Assembly: GCA_038825775.1 (NCBI GenBank)
Contig: JAWBOW010000001.1
Location: forward strand, 1-54,034
Reading direction: 5' to 3'
DNA: 54,034 bases
Source of the DNA: JAWBOW01 sp038825775
Lineage (GTDB): Archaea; Nanobdellota; Nanobdellia; Woesearchaeales; WAPY01
Shown here: positions 16,864-26,028 of the stretch, piece by piece
Position numbering within the stretch: position 1 is the stretch's first letter
How the letters are laid out: each line of letters begins with the position of its first letter
The notes under the pieces: generated by a model
Database searches by the model: none
Told to the model about the DNA's origin: nothing
Seen by the model: the letters and a program-made list of their open reading frames with translations, nothing else
Translations under genes and position numbers: made by a program

Positions 16864-17481
16864 TTAAGCCCTTCCCCGGCTTTCTCCCTCAATCATTGCA
16901 GAAGCAATCAAGTGTGCAATTCTTAATGGTTCTGGAATTAGCGATCTTGTTGTAGTAATCTGAATTATTCTCTTAGCATAATTTTCAGAACAACCAAATT
17001 TTTGATAATAAACAAAGCCAGAGATGTTTGAGTTTTTAACAAAAACCCTTTTTATGCTGCCTGCTTTTTTCATTATTTCTTCTCTAAGATCTGATTTAGT
17101 AGTGTGCTTTATTGCCTCAAAGATTTCCTTAAAATTTGGGATCTTTCTCATTATTATTAATATTGGAATACCTGTTTTTTTATAAAGTTCTTCTACATCT
17201 ATGACATTAAAACCCCCTAATGATATCCCATCAAAAAGTATTGCTTTTAATTGTGGGTAAAACTTTGATCTTTTTATTGCCTCAGAAATCTTTTTTGTTG
17301 AGTTAAAACCATCAATTCTTACCTTTGTTTTCAGCACGCCTTCAAAATAAAGCCCTCCTCTAAAAACAACTCCTACAACTAAAACATTTTTGTTCTTATT
17401 GAATTTTTCAAAAGGACCGTCATCAAAACCAATAACCCTTACTTCTTTCTTTAAAATTTTTTCATTATTAAAGGATTCCAT
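16864..17481 (-). CDS. DUF99 family protein (endonuclease V-like fold)
   Basis: A 205-residue member of the archaeal DUF99/UPF0215 family. Its hallmarks are VIGFDDGPF near residues 17-25, VLVVGVVFRGG near 34-44, and FDGISLGGFNVIDVEELY near 103-120. The C-terminal segment PEPLRIAHLIASAMIEGES is also typical. The family shares a fold with endonuclease V and may act on deaminated nucleic acid, but activity has not been shown here. It is monocistronic, convergent with the zinc-ribbon gene. Confidence 0.88.
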   Translation of the reverse strand: MESFNNEKILKKEVRVIGFDDGPFEKFNKNKNVLVVGVVFRGGLYFEGVLKTKVRIDGFNSTKKISEAIKRSKFYPQLKAILFDGISLGGFNVIDVEELYKKTGIPILIIMRKIPNFKEIFEAIKHTTKSDLREEIMKKAGSIKRVFVKNSNISGFVYYQKFGCSENYAKRIIQITTTRSLIPEPLRIAHLIASAMIEGESRGRA

Positions 17482-17537
17482 AATTCTTAATAAAGAATAG
17501 AAGTATTAAAATTTATCTTAAATTAAAAAAAATAAGT

Positions 17538-18293
17538 TCATGGTCTGAATATGTAGTTTTTGTTTAGCATAATATTATTGAGCCCAAAATAAATTTTTGA
17601 TTTACTCTCTTCTCTTAGTATTTGCATTAAAATATTTTTTTCATCTTTTGTCATTCCATTTTTTATAAGAGAAGGAATTTTTCTTTCAAACTTTATGAAA
17701 TTTTTGGCATCATTTTCAATTCCATTACCTTTTATTATATTGTAAAGTTTTTCAAAATAGGAAGGCATTTCTCTAATTTTAGAATTGTTTCTTTCGAAAT
17801 CTATAAAAGACTCATAGTATGAAAATAGTGCCTTAAAAATATAAGTTAATTTTTTACAAATGTTTTTTCTCTTTTTATCTGTTCCATAATTAGAATCTAA
17901 TTCTGGTTTAAGATATTCTTTATAGAAGTTTTCAAACAATTCGTAATTAAAAGGTTTATCTTTTAACAATATGTCAAAAATTTTTTCTGCATAATTTAAA
18001 GAAAGATTAAATAAAGCTTCAATATTCTCAGAATTTTCATTGTATTTTTTATTATTTTTAGATTCTAAAGCTGTCTCAAAACTCAGGAGAAGATTATTTA
18101 GCGTATCTGTTAAGATAGTTTTTTTATTATTCCTTCTTGAGGTAATATTTATATTAAAACTTTTAAAACAATCGTATAAGTCTTTATATTCTTCTTTTAT
18201 AAAGTTTAGTTTTGTTTTGTCTGAAGTGTTATTGTATATCTTTTTTTCTAATCCTAATTCATTTTTTAATGCATAATTATTATTCTCATTCAT
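17538..18293 (-). CDS. Orphan helical hypothetical protein
   Basis: A 251-residue protein very rich in Asn, Lys and Ile, predicted mostly helical, without membrane segments or recognisable motifs. The coding frame is clean, and a TATA-like GATTTATATATG lies about 40 bases before the ATG. Its extreme AT-biased codon use and lack of any family signature suggest a recently acquired or fast-evolving gene. The next gene (18406-18963) is similar in style and orientation but not clearly homologous. Confidence 0.6.
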   Translation of the reverse strand: MNENNNYALKNELGLEKKIYNNTSDKTKLNFIKEEYKDLYDCFKSFNINITSRRNNKKTILTDTLNNLLLSFETALESKNNKKYNENSENIEALFNLSLNYAEKIFDILLKDKPFNYELFENFYKEYLKPELDSNYGTDKKRKNICKKLTYIFKALFSYYESFIDFERNNSKIREMPSYFEKLYNIIKGNGIENDAKNFIKFERKIPSLIKNGMTKDEKNILMQILREESKSKIYFGLNNIMLNKNYIFRP

Positions 18294-18405
18294 AAGACTC
18301 TTGTTTTTAAGAAACTCATATATAAATCTTTCTATTTTTTATTACTTATCAATGACTAAACAAGAGCATAGAGTTTTTATTTTTGATAAATGATCTTTCT
18401 TGATT

Positions 18406-18963
18406 TCATCCATTTTTAAGTTTTGATTCCATATAGTTTATAGTTTTCTCTAAGGCAACCTTTTTTTCAGGACTAATCTTTTCTAACCTCTGGATTTCCT
18501 TTTCTTCTGCTATTTTTATCGTTTCTAAAATGTCAGGATAGTTTTTAAATGAATCCTTAAGAGCAGAATACAAACTAAACCCCTCCTTATTTGCTATATC
18601 TCGAGGTAGATTTTGTAAAAACTCTTTTGTTCTGTTAATTAAAATTCTAAATTTTTCTTTATCATCAAGCTTTTTGTTCTTTTCGTTTATTTCTCTCTTT
18701 ACAAATTGTTTATATACTTCTTCAAAAATCAAATAATCAATAAAGATCGGCTTTCCGTACGAATCTCTAAAAACAGACCGTTCAAACGGATTTATGAATT
18801 CTTTGAGAAAATCATCAATACTTTTATACTCCTTAACTATCATAGAAAGCAATTTTTCAATACCTCGATCTGAGTTTCTGCAATAATTACTCCTGCAAAA
18901 GTTTAGAATGTTAATAATAAGTTCATTTTTTTTATAAAATATATCCCTTTTTTCGTTGTTCAT
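18406..18963 (-). CDS. Orphan hypothetical protein
   Basis: A 185-residue charged, helical protein with several cysteines near the N-terminus (FCRSNYCRNSD). No domain is recognised. It has its own TATA-like box (TTTTATATACC) about 30 bases before the ATG, so it is probably transcribed separately from the gene at 17538-18293. It belongs to the 14-21 kb stretch where most genes are unknown or broken, which suggests an accessory island. Confidence 0.55.
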   Translation of the reverse strand: MNNEKRDIFYKKNELIINILNFCRSNYCRNSDRGIEKLLSMIVKEYKSIDDFLKEFINPFERSVFRDSYGKPIFIDYLIFEEVYKQFVKREINEKNKKLDDKEKFRILINRTKEFLQNLPRDIANKEGFSLYSALKDSFKNYPDILETIKIAEEKEIQRLEKISPEKKVALEKTINYMESKLKNG

Positions 18964-19188
18964 TTTTAATAATAATTCTATATTTTGGTATATAAAATTT
19001 TTCTTTTTTTATCTATTCAGAAGTAGAAATAAAATTGATTGTCTTATTCAAATATAATTAAAAATTTTATAAGTTAAATCACTGAACAAGTAAGAAATAA
19101 GAAATGAATATAAAAATTAATAATAAGACAAATAATAAGATAGAATGTAAAAGGTTAAATTTATAAAGAATAAAAAAAGTTATTCGCT

Positions 19189-21027
19189 ATGGATATTAAG
19201 GCCAAATTGTTGATTATCTATCGCTGGGCTCCATTTGTTCTAATATTAACAGCAATCTTATTGGGTTTAATAAAATCTCAGTCAAGGAATTATTGGCTCA
19301 CAGACGCTAATGTTAATATTACTATTAACAGAGAAGGAGAAATATATATTAGAGAAGACATTGGTTATAAGTTTAAGGGATGCTAGAGAGAAGTTTACAG
19401 GAAGATTAACATATTATATCCTAATTCTGTTGTTAAAAATTTGGATAAAAGAATGATAAAAGAGCCGTTTATTTATTTTCTTGAAGCAAGTTGTATTCCG
19501 GAATGCAAAATCATAGAAAGCTCTGATGAAATTATAGGAAACTTTGAAAGAATATGCAATTCCAATGCAAGATTCATTCTTAAATACAACGTATTAAAGG
19601 GTATTGTTATTGGTAATGATATTGCAGAATTTCATTATAAAATTTGGGGGGAAGGTTGGGATAAGCCTCTTTCAAGATTAAATGGTGAGATAATTCTTCC
19701 TGAAGGTGTTTCAAATGATTCAGTCATTGTTTATTTCCATCCGGAAAAGAGTATAAAGAACTACTCATTCAAAGGCGAAAAGATTTCATTCTCAACTAAT
19801 AAATTGTATGGTTATTTAGAAGTGAGAATCCTGATGCCAAAAGACGCATTCCTTTATTCAAATAATTCCCACTTATATTATGAGAACTTCCTATTTAATT
19901 CTGAATTAGAGAAAGAAAACATAATTAAAATTGAAGAGGAGTATTCAAAATGGTATAATAGACGCTATATTTTTTTGTCATGCTTAGTATATTTTTATCT
20001 CGCATTTTTGATCTTTACACCAATACTAATTTATATTAAATATGGAAAAGAGCCAAAAATATCTTATAAGGGAATATTTGAAAGGGAACCTGTAAAGGGA
20101 ATAAAACCCTATATTGCAAATGCACTTTGTAATTCTAATCCTGGTTACATAAACGAGAACGCCATAACAGCAACTCTACTTGACTTAGTAAGGAGAAAAC
20201 ACATTAAATTATACGAGATTCCTAACAAAAATAGGGCAAAAGACCTTGTTTTTGAATTTTTAGACAACCCACATGACATGCTAACAGAACCAGAAAAGAT
20301 TGTTTATGATTTTTTTAAGAGTTTTTCTACTTCAGGAAAACTTGTATGGAATGATTTTTTAAATTCTTTGAAAAAAGAAGAGAATGCTTTAAGATTTATC
20401 AGATTTAAAGAAAAGTTCAGTAAGAGCATCAGAGAACACCACGACCTAAAAAAATATTTTAACTCAACAGGATATATCCTAATATGGGTGTTTTTAATTT
20501 TAGTTGCAATTTTAACATCGTATTTAATTTACATCTTAGGCGACTCTGTAAAGGCAGGGATTCCAATAGGAATTGTATATTTCCGATTATTTACTCTAGT
20601 TCCGATACTTTATATTTATTTTATAATATTGGTTTCTCTCCCTCAAAGGATATTTGGTAAATTCACCAAAGAAGGATACGAAATTTATTTAAAACTAATA
20701 AATTTCAGAAAGTTCATAACAAATATGACCCTACTCAAAAGATACCCTCCAGCTTCAATAATAATTTGGGAAGAATACCTTGTTTATGCTTGTGCATTTG
20801 GAGTCGCGGATAAGGTAATAAAGGAGATGAAAATTATAGTTCCAGAATATACAATGCAATCTAGTTCGCTATATTTTGCGTATAATGTTTCTACACTTAA
20901 AACAATAGATTCATCATACTTTACAGCAATTAGACATGCAGGTGTTTCAGGTAGCAGTAGTGGAGGGTTTTCTGGTGGTGGCGGGGTTGGTGGTGGTTTT
21001 GGTGGAGGTGGAGGTGGTGCAAGGTAA
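19189..21027 (+). pseudogene. DUF2207 membrane protein gene interrupted by an in-frame TAG
   Basis: The frame opens at ATG 19189 and gives an N-terminal membrane anchor (about residues 13-28). It then reads NVNITINREGEIYIREDIGY, the start of a DUF2207 extracellular domain, up to TAG at 19384-19386. The same frame continues without further stops to 21027, giving 612 codons in all. Downstream are two more membrane regions (about residues 263-280 and 425-485) and the glycine-rich tail (GGFSGGGGVGGGFGGGGGG) characteristic of DUF2207. The stop falls in GYKFKGC*REVYRKI, where the family has an aromatic or small residue, so a single-base nonsense change is likely. Readthrough or sequencing error cannot be excluded. 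Confidence 0.75.
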
Positions 21028-21233
21028 AATTTTTGATTATGAATTTTTTAAATAATTATTAAATGATTAAAATAAAAGTGATTCTTAAACAAAGTTAAAA
21101 ATTATTTTTAAAATAAAAACGCAGTTTATATTAAAAAAAATTTTTTAATAGTATTAAAATAATTTTAGTAAGATTTAAATATTAGAATTAAAGTTAAAAT
21201 TTGTGCAATATAAACAAAATATAAGGTGTTATT

Positions 21234-22991
21234 ATGTGCGGAATAATTGCTTTCAAATCAAGGGAAAAGATTAGTGTGAATGACTACTTAATAGCCGGCT
21301 TGAAAAAGCTTGAGTATAGGGGTTATGATTCTTTCGGAGTTGCGTATAAAGGCAATTCTGTTAATATTATAAAAAGAGTTGGTAAAATAGGAAACTTTAA
21401 TCTTGACAGAGAAATAATTTCAGAACAAGGAATAGCACACACTAGATGGGCTACTCATGGGGGTGTTAATGAAATAAATGCTCATCCTCACCATTCACAA
21501 AACAAAAAAATAATTGCAGTTCATAATGGAATAATTGAAAACTATCAAGAACTAAAAGAATTCTTGTTAAAAAATGGTTATAAATTTTACTCAGAAACAG
21601 ACACAGAAGTTATTCCACAACTAATTCAATACTTTATGGATTGTGGAGATAATTTTTTAGAAGCAAGTAAGAAAACATTCAAAAAACTAGAAGGAAGCTT
21701 TGCAGTTGTTATAATGTATGAAGATGAAATGATAGGGGCTAGAGATGGTTCTCCACTAGTTCTTGGTTTTGATGAAAAAACCTACTTTATGGCATCAGAT
21801 GTTCCAGCATTTCTAAAACACACAAACAAAGTAATATTTTTAGATGATGGAGAAATGGTTTACATAAGTAGGGATAACAAAATAAGTTTTTACAATTATA
21901 AAAGTGACAGGATTGTTGAGAAAAATAAAACAGAGATTAATTATAGCATTGAAGAAGCAGAAAAGGGTTCTTATGAACATTTCATGCTAAAAGAAATTGA
22001 CGAGCAAAAATTCACAATAAAGAGAGCAATACAACAGGATAAAGAGCTAATAAGAAAAGTAGTTGAGGAAATAAAGAATGCAAAGGGAATATTCTTTATT
22101 GGAGCAGGAACAAGCTATCATGCTTGCTTTGCAGCATCATACTTATTCTCTCACATTGCAAAGATGCATGTGAATGTTGTCCTTGCATCAGAATTCCCAA
22201 ACTATGAAGATTTTATAAATGAAAAAACATTAGTAATAGCATTATCACAATCAGGAGAAACAGCTGATGTTTTAGAAGCAGTGAAATCTGCAAAGAAAAA
22301 AAATGCTAAGATAATATCAATAGTAAATGTTGTTGGATCGTCACTAACAAGATTATCAGATTATAGCATAATGATGAATGCTGGTCCTGAAATTTGCGTT
22401 TTAAGCACAAAAAGCTATACATCACAATTAGCAATAATATTATTGTTAGCTTATAGCATAATCGGAAAACAAGAAGAAGCAAAAAAGATTATTGAAAAAG
22501 TTTCAAAAATAGTTCCTGAGATAATAAACAAAAAAGAAGAAATCTTTAAAATAGCAGAAATACTTAAGGATAAAAAAGACATATTCTTAATAGGAAGGAA
22601 TTCAGAATATGCAACAGCACTTGAAGGTGCTCTAAAAATAAAAGAAGTAAGCTATATTCATGCAGAAGGATTTGCAGGTGGAGAATTAAAACATGGAACA
22701 ATAGCTCTAATAGAAGAAAAAACTCCGGTAATAGTTTTTGCATCAGAAAGAACAAGAAAACAAATCATTAGTAATGCGATGGAAGTAAAGGCAAGAGGAG
22801 CATACGTTATAGGAATAAGCTCTGAGAACAATGAAGTTTTTGACGAATTTATAAAGCTTGAAGAAATAGAAAACGCAAACAACATTTTAATGATAATTCC
22901 AATACAAATACTAGCTTATAAATTAGCTGTTTTAAGAGGGCTTGATCCTGACAAGCCAAGAAACCTTGCAAAATCCGTAACCGTAAAATAA
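21234..22991 (+). CDS. glmS: Glutamine-fructose-6-phosphate aminotransferase
   Basis: A 585-residue GlmS making glucosamine-6-phosphate from fructose-6-phosphate and glutamine. It starts MCGIIAF, so Cys2 becomes the N-terminal nucleophile of the glutaminase domain (about 1-220), with the motifs RGYDSFG, HTRWATHG and HNGIIEN. Two SIS domains follow, carrying GAGTSYHACFA, ALSQSGETADV and LSTKSYTSQ. The C-terminus ends DKPRNLAKSVTVK, the classic GlmS tail. An AAGGTG ribosome binding site precedes the ATG. It is the first gene of a glmS-zinc ribbon-glmM-glmU operon for UDP-GlcNAc. Confidence 0.97.
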   Translation: MCGIIAFKSREKISVNDYLIAGLKKLEYRGYDSFGVAYKGNSVNIIKRVGKIGNFNLDREIISEQGIAHTRWATHGGVNEINAHPHHSQNKKIIAVHNGIIENYQELKEFLLKNGYKFYSETDTEVIPQLIQYFMDCGDNFLEASKKTFKKLEGSFAVVIMYEDEMIGARDGSPLVLGFDEKTYFMASDVPAFLKHTNKVIFLDDGEMVYISRDNKISFYNYKSDRIVEKNKTEINYSIEEAEKGSYEHFMLKEIDEQKFTIKRAIQQDKELIRKVVEEIKNAKGIFFIGAGTSYHACFAASYLFSHIAKMHVNVVLASEFPNYEDFINEKTLVIALSQSGETADVLEAVKSAKKKNAKIISIVNVVGSSLTRLSDYSIMMNAGPEICVLSTKSYTSQLAIILLLAYSIIGKQEEAKKIIEKVSKIVPEIINKKEEIFKIAEILKDKKDIFLIGRNSEYATALEGALKIKEVSYIHAEGFAGGELKHGTIALIEEKTPVIVFASERTRKQIISNAMEVKARGAYVIGISSENNEVFDEFIKLEEIENANNILMIIPIQILAYKLAVLRGLDPDKPRNLAKSVTVK

Positions 22992-23022
22992 AAAAACTGA
23001 AAAATAAAAAAATTAGAATAAT

Positions 23023-23328
23023 ATGAAAAAGAAAAAACTCGAAAAGGAAAAGAGAAAAGATTCAAAAAACAAAGATAAAAAAACAATATACAAGAAAGTA
23101 TCAGAACAAAAAATAATAAGAGAAACAAACAAAAGAGAAAAAAGCATTCAAAACAAGCAGGTTTTAGAACAAGACAATAAAGGAGAAAACAAATTAGAAA
23201 ATGAAACAGAAAAGGAAAAAATAGGTTATTCAGAGTGTCCTGAATGTGGTTCAAAAAATCTTATTAGCGAAAAAGGAGAAATTTATTGTAAGGACTGCGG
23301 TTATGTTTTAGAAGAAAAGGAAGAATAA
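23023..23328 (+). CDS. Lysine-rich protein with TFIIB-type zinc ribbon
   Basis: A 101-residue protein with an extremely basic, low-complexity N-terminus (about residues 1-65, rich in Lys, Glu and Asn) and a C-terminal zinc ribbon. The ribbon has CPECGSKNL and CKDCGYVLEE, resembling the ribbon of transcription factor B, but no cyclin repeats follow. It sits inside the glm operon, 31 bases after glmS and 22 before glmM. It could be a regulator or a nucleic-acid binder. The family is not clear. Confidence 0.7.
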   Translation: MKKKKLEKEKRKDSKNKDKKTIYKKVSEQKIIRETNKREKSIQNKQVLEQDNKGENKLENETEKEKIGYSECPECGSKNLISEKGEIYCKDCGYVLEEKEE

Positions 23329-23350
23329 AAAAAATAATAAGGTGATTTTT

Positions 23351-24724
23351 GTGAGACAACTCTTTGGTACAGATGGGATTAGGGGAGTAGGAAATTTATA
23401 CCCCCTAGAGCCAGAATTTGTTGTTAGAATAGGAAAGGCAATAGGAATCTATTTTAAAAGAAGAAACGAAAAAAATGGAAACAACAAAAAAACAACAATT
23501 GTTATTGGAAAGGACACAAGAATATCAGGTTATTTGATTGAAAATGCTTTGGTTGCAGGACTTTGTTCTGTAGGAGTAAATGCTTACTTAGTAGGACCAT
23601 TACCAACACCCGCAATCTCTCATCTAGTCAGGAGTTTTGCAGCTGACGCTGGAATAATGATCTCTGCATCTCACAACCCTGCACAAGATAATGGAATAAA
23701 AATATTTGATGATAAAGGTTTTAAGTTAAGTGATGAGGAAGAAGAAGAAATAGAAAAAATAATTTTTTCTGACGAAACTAAAAATTTGAGAATAATAGGT
23801 GCTGATATTGGAAAAGCAAAAAGAATTGATGATGCAAGAGGACGCTATATAGAATTTGCAAAAGCATCAATAAACAACACCTCTCTAAAGGGCTTAAAGG
23901 TTGTGCTTGATTGTGCAAACGGAGCTGCTTACTCAGTAACTCCAAAGATAATTTCAGAATTAGGAGCAGAAGTTATTGTTTTAAACGATAATCCTAATGG
24001 ATTAAACATTAACGAAAAGTGTGGGGCATTACACCCTGAGGTTATTAAGGAAAGAGTTGTTGAAGAGAAGGCAGATATTGGAATAGCATTGGATGGTGAT
24101 GCTGACAGGGTAATAATGGTTGATGAGCATGGAAATGAAATAGATGGAGATCATATACTATTAATGTGTGCTCTAGAATTAAAAAACAAAAACCAACTAA
24201 ACAATAATACTGTTGTTGCTACAGTAATGAGTAATTTTGGACTAGAACTTGCTTTAAAAAAAGCAGGAATAAAACTTGTAAGAGTAGATGTTGGAGATAG
24301 ATACGTGATAGAAGAAATGAAAAAAAACAACTACAATTTAGGAGGAGAACAATCAGGGCACATAATTTTCTTAGATTATACAACAACAGGTGATGGCACA
24401 ATAGCAGCATTACAAGTTTTAAGAATAATGAAAGAAACTCATAAGAAACTTTCAGAACTTTCTAAATTATTAGAAAAAAAACCACAATTTTTGTTTAACG
24501 TTGAAGTAAGAGAAAAAAAACCATTGCATGAAACAGAAAAAACTCATAAGAAAATAAAAGAGATAGAAGAAATACTAAAAGATAATGGCAGGATTTTAGT
24601 AAGGTATTCTGGAACACAAAACCTTTTGAGAATAATGATAGAAGGAAACGATGAGGAAAAGCTAAAAAGATTAGGACAAGAAATTGTTGAAATAGCAGAA
24701 AAAGAATTAGGGGTGAAAAAATGA
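23351..24724 (+). CDS. glmM: Phosphoglucosamine mutase
   Basis: A 457-residue phosphohexomutase converting glucosamine-6-phosphate to glucosamine-1-phosphate. From the GTG at 23351 the protein starts MRQLFGTDGIRG. The phosphoserine loop ISASHNP is at residues 104-110, the metal loop DGDADR near 247, the sugar loop GGEQSGH near 335, and the phosphate loop RYSGTQN near 420. The start is set by AAGGTGA ahead of GTG 23351, rather than the in-frame GTG within that ribosome binding site. Its stop overlaps the glmU start (ATGA). Operon context supports glucosamine rather than mannose as substrate. Confidence 0.93.
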   Translation: MRQLFGTDGIRGVGNLYPLEPEFVVRIGKAIGIYFKRRNEKNGNNKKTTIVIGKDTRISGYLIENALVAGLCSVGVNAYLVGPLPTPAISHLVRSFAADAGIMISASHNPAQDNGIKIFDDKGFKLSDEEEEEIEKIIFSDETKNLRIIGADIGKAKRIDDARGRYIEFAKASINNTSLKGLKVVLDCANGAAYSVTPKIISELGAEVIVLNDNPNGLNINEKCGALHPEVIKERVVEEKADIGIALDGDADRVIMVDEHGNEIDGDHILLMCALELKNKNQLNNNTVVATVMSNFGLELALKKAGIKLVRVDVGDRYVIEEMKKNNYNLGGEQSGHIIFLDYTTTGDGTIAALQVLRIMKETHKKLSELSKLLEKKPQFLFNVEVREKKPLHETEKTHKKIKEIEEILKDNGRILVRYSGTQNLLRIMIEGNDEEKLKRLGQEIVEIAEKELGVKK

Positions 24725-25962
24725 GCGAGAACAAAAAAAACACTAAAAACAAAAACGAAAAAACTACTGTAATAATGCTTGCTGCTGGAACATCAACAAG
24801 AACATGGCCCTTAACAATAACAAGACCAAAACCATTATTAAAGGTTGCTAACAAAGAAATAATACTTCACAACTTAGAAGCATTAAACAAGATAAAAGAG
24901 ATAAAAGAAGTTATTATTGTTGTTGGTTTTAAAAAAGAAATGATAATTGAATTATTAAACAAAAAGAAGTTCAATTTCAAAATTAGTTTTGTAGAACAAA
25001 AAGAACAGTTAGGAACAGGAGATGCTGTAAAAACAGCTTTTGAAGAAAAAAATCTTGAAGGAAAGATAATAATAATGGGAGGGGATGATTTATTCTCTTA
25101 CAAGGACATAAAAAATTGTGTAAAAGAAGAAAATGCTATATTAGCAAAAGAAGTTGATGATATAAAAAACTTTGGAGCAATAATAAAGGAAAAAGATTTT
25201 CTAAAAGACATTGTTGAAAAGCCAGAAACAAAGATAAGCCGATTAGCAAACACAGGACTTTATGTTGTTGATCACAGCATAATAGAAGAAATAAAAAATA
25301 TAAAGAAAAGCCCAAGAGGAGAGTTTGAATTCATAGATGCAATAAAAGAATTCTCAAAAAGAAAAAAAATAAAGGTTGTAGAAGTGAAGGATTATTGGAT
25401 TCCAATAACATACCCTTGGTCATTATTAGATGCTAATGCTTTTCTGCTTGAAAGAACAAAAGAAAAGATTTTAGGGAAAATAGAAAAAGGAGCAACAATA
25501 AAGGGAAAACTCATTCTTGGAAAAAACTCAATAATAAAATCAGGAGTTTATATTGAAGGACCTGTAATGATTGGAGAAAACTGCATAATAGGACCAAACT
25601 GCTATTTAAGAGCAGGAACAACAATAGGCAACAATTGCCACATTGGACAAGCAGTAGAAATAAAAAACTCAATATTCTTTGACAACTCAAAATGCAACCA
25701 CTTGAGCTATATTGGAGATTCAGTAATTGGTTATAACGTTAATTTAGGAGCAGGAACAATAACAGCAAACTTAAGACATGACAACGCAAGTGTAAAATCA
25801 ATGGTAAAAGGACAACTAATAGACACAAAAAGGAGAAAGTTAGGAACAATAATAGGTGATAATGTTCACACAGGAATACACACTTCTATCTATCCTGGAA
25901 GAAAAATATGGCCTGACAAAACAACACTACCTGGAGAGATTGTTAAGTATGATGTTGAGTGA
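24721..25962 (+). CDS. glmU: Bifunctional sugar-1-phosphate nucleotidyltransferase/acetyltransferase (GlmU-like)
   Basis: A 413-residue two-domain enzyme. The N-terminal domain has the pyrophosphorylase signature LAAGTSTRTWPLT with RPKPLLKV, and GTGDAVKTA. The C-terminal part (about 250-413) is a left-handed beta-helix with hexapeptide repeats (GATIKGKLILGKNSIIKSG, IGENCIIGPNC, LGAGTITAN). This is the archaeal GlmU-like type, which acetylates glucosamine-1-phosphate and adds UMP to make UDP-GlcNAc. It overlaps glmM by four bases and closes the operon. The product probably feeds surface glycans or protein N-glycans. Confidence 0.9.
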   Translation: MSENKKNTKNKNEKTTVIMLAAGTSTRTWPLTITRPKPLLKVANKEIILHNLEALNKIKEIKEVIIVVGFKKEMIIELLNKKKFNFKISFVEQKEQLGTGDAVKTAFEEKNLEGKIIIMGGDDLFSYKDIKNCVKEENAILAKEVDDIKNFGAIIKEKDFLKDIVEKPETKISRLANTGLYVVDHSIIEEIKNIKKSPRGEFEFIDAIKEFSKRKKIKVVEVKDYWIPITYPWSLLDANAFLLERTKEKILGKIEKGATIKGKLILGKNSIIKSGVYIEGPVMIGENCIIGPNCYLRAGTTIGNNCHIGQAVEIKNSIFFDNSKCNHLSYIGDSVIGYNVNLGAGTITANLRHDNASVKSMVKGQLIDTKRRKLGTIIGDNVHTGIHTSIYPGRKIWPDKTTLPGEIVKYDVE

Positions 25963-26028
25963 AAGATTAAAAAAAATAAAAAAATTCTAAAAATTAAAAA
26001 GTTACGAGTTAATACTTTAAGATTATTT

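Noticed and set aside
19384..19386. TAG as pyrrolysine
   Set aside because: DUF2207 is not a pyrrolysine family and the organism shows no methylamine genes here; kept only as a remote alternative.
22916..23254. A 112-codon hydrophobic ORF opposite the Lys-rich zinc-ribbon gene
   Set aside because: Its Phe/Leu-rich composition is explained by antisense reading of AAA/GAA codons.
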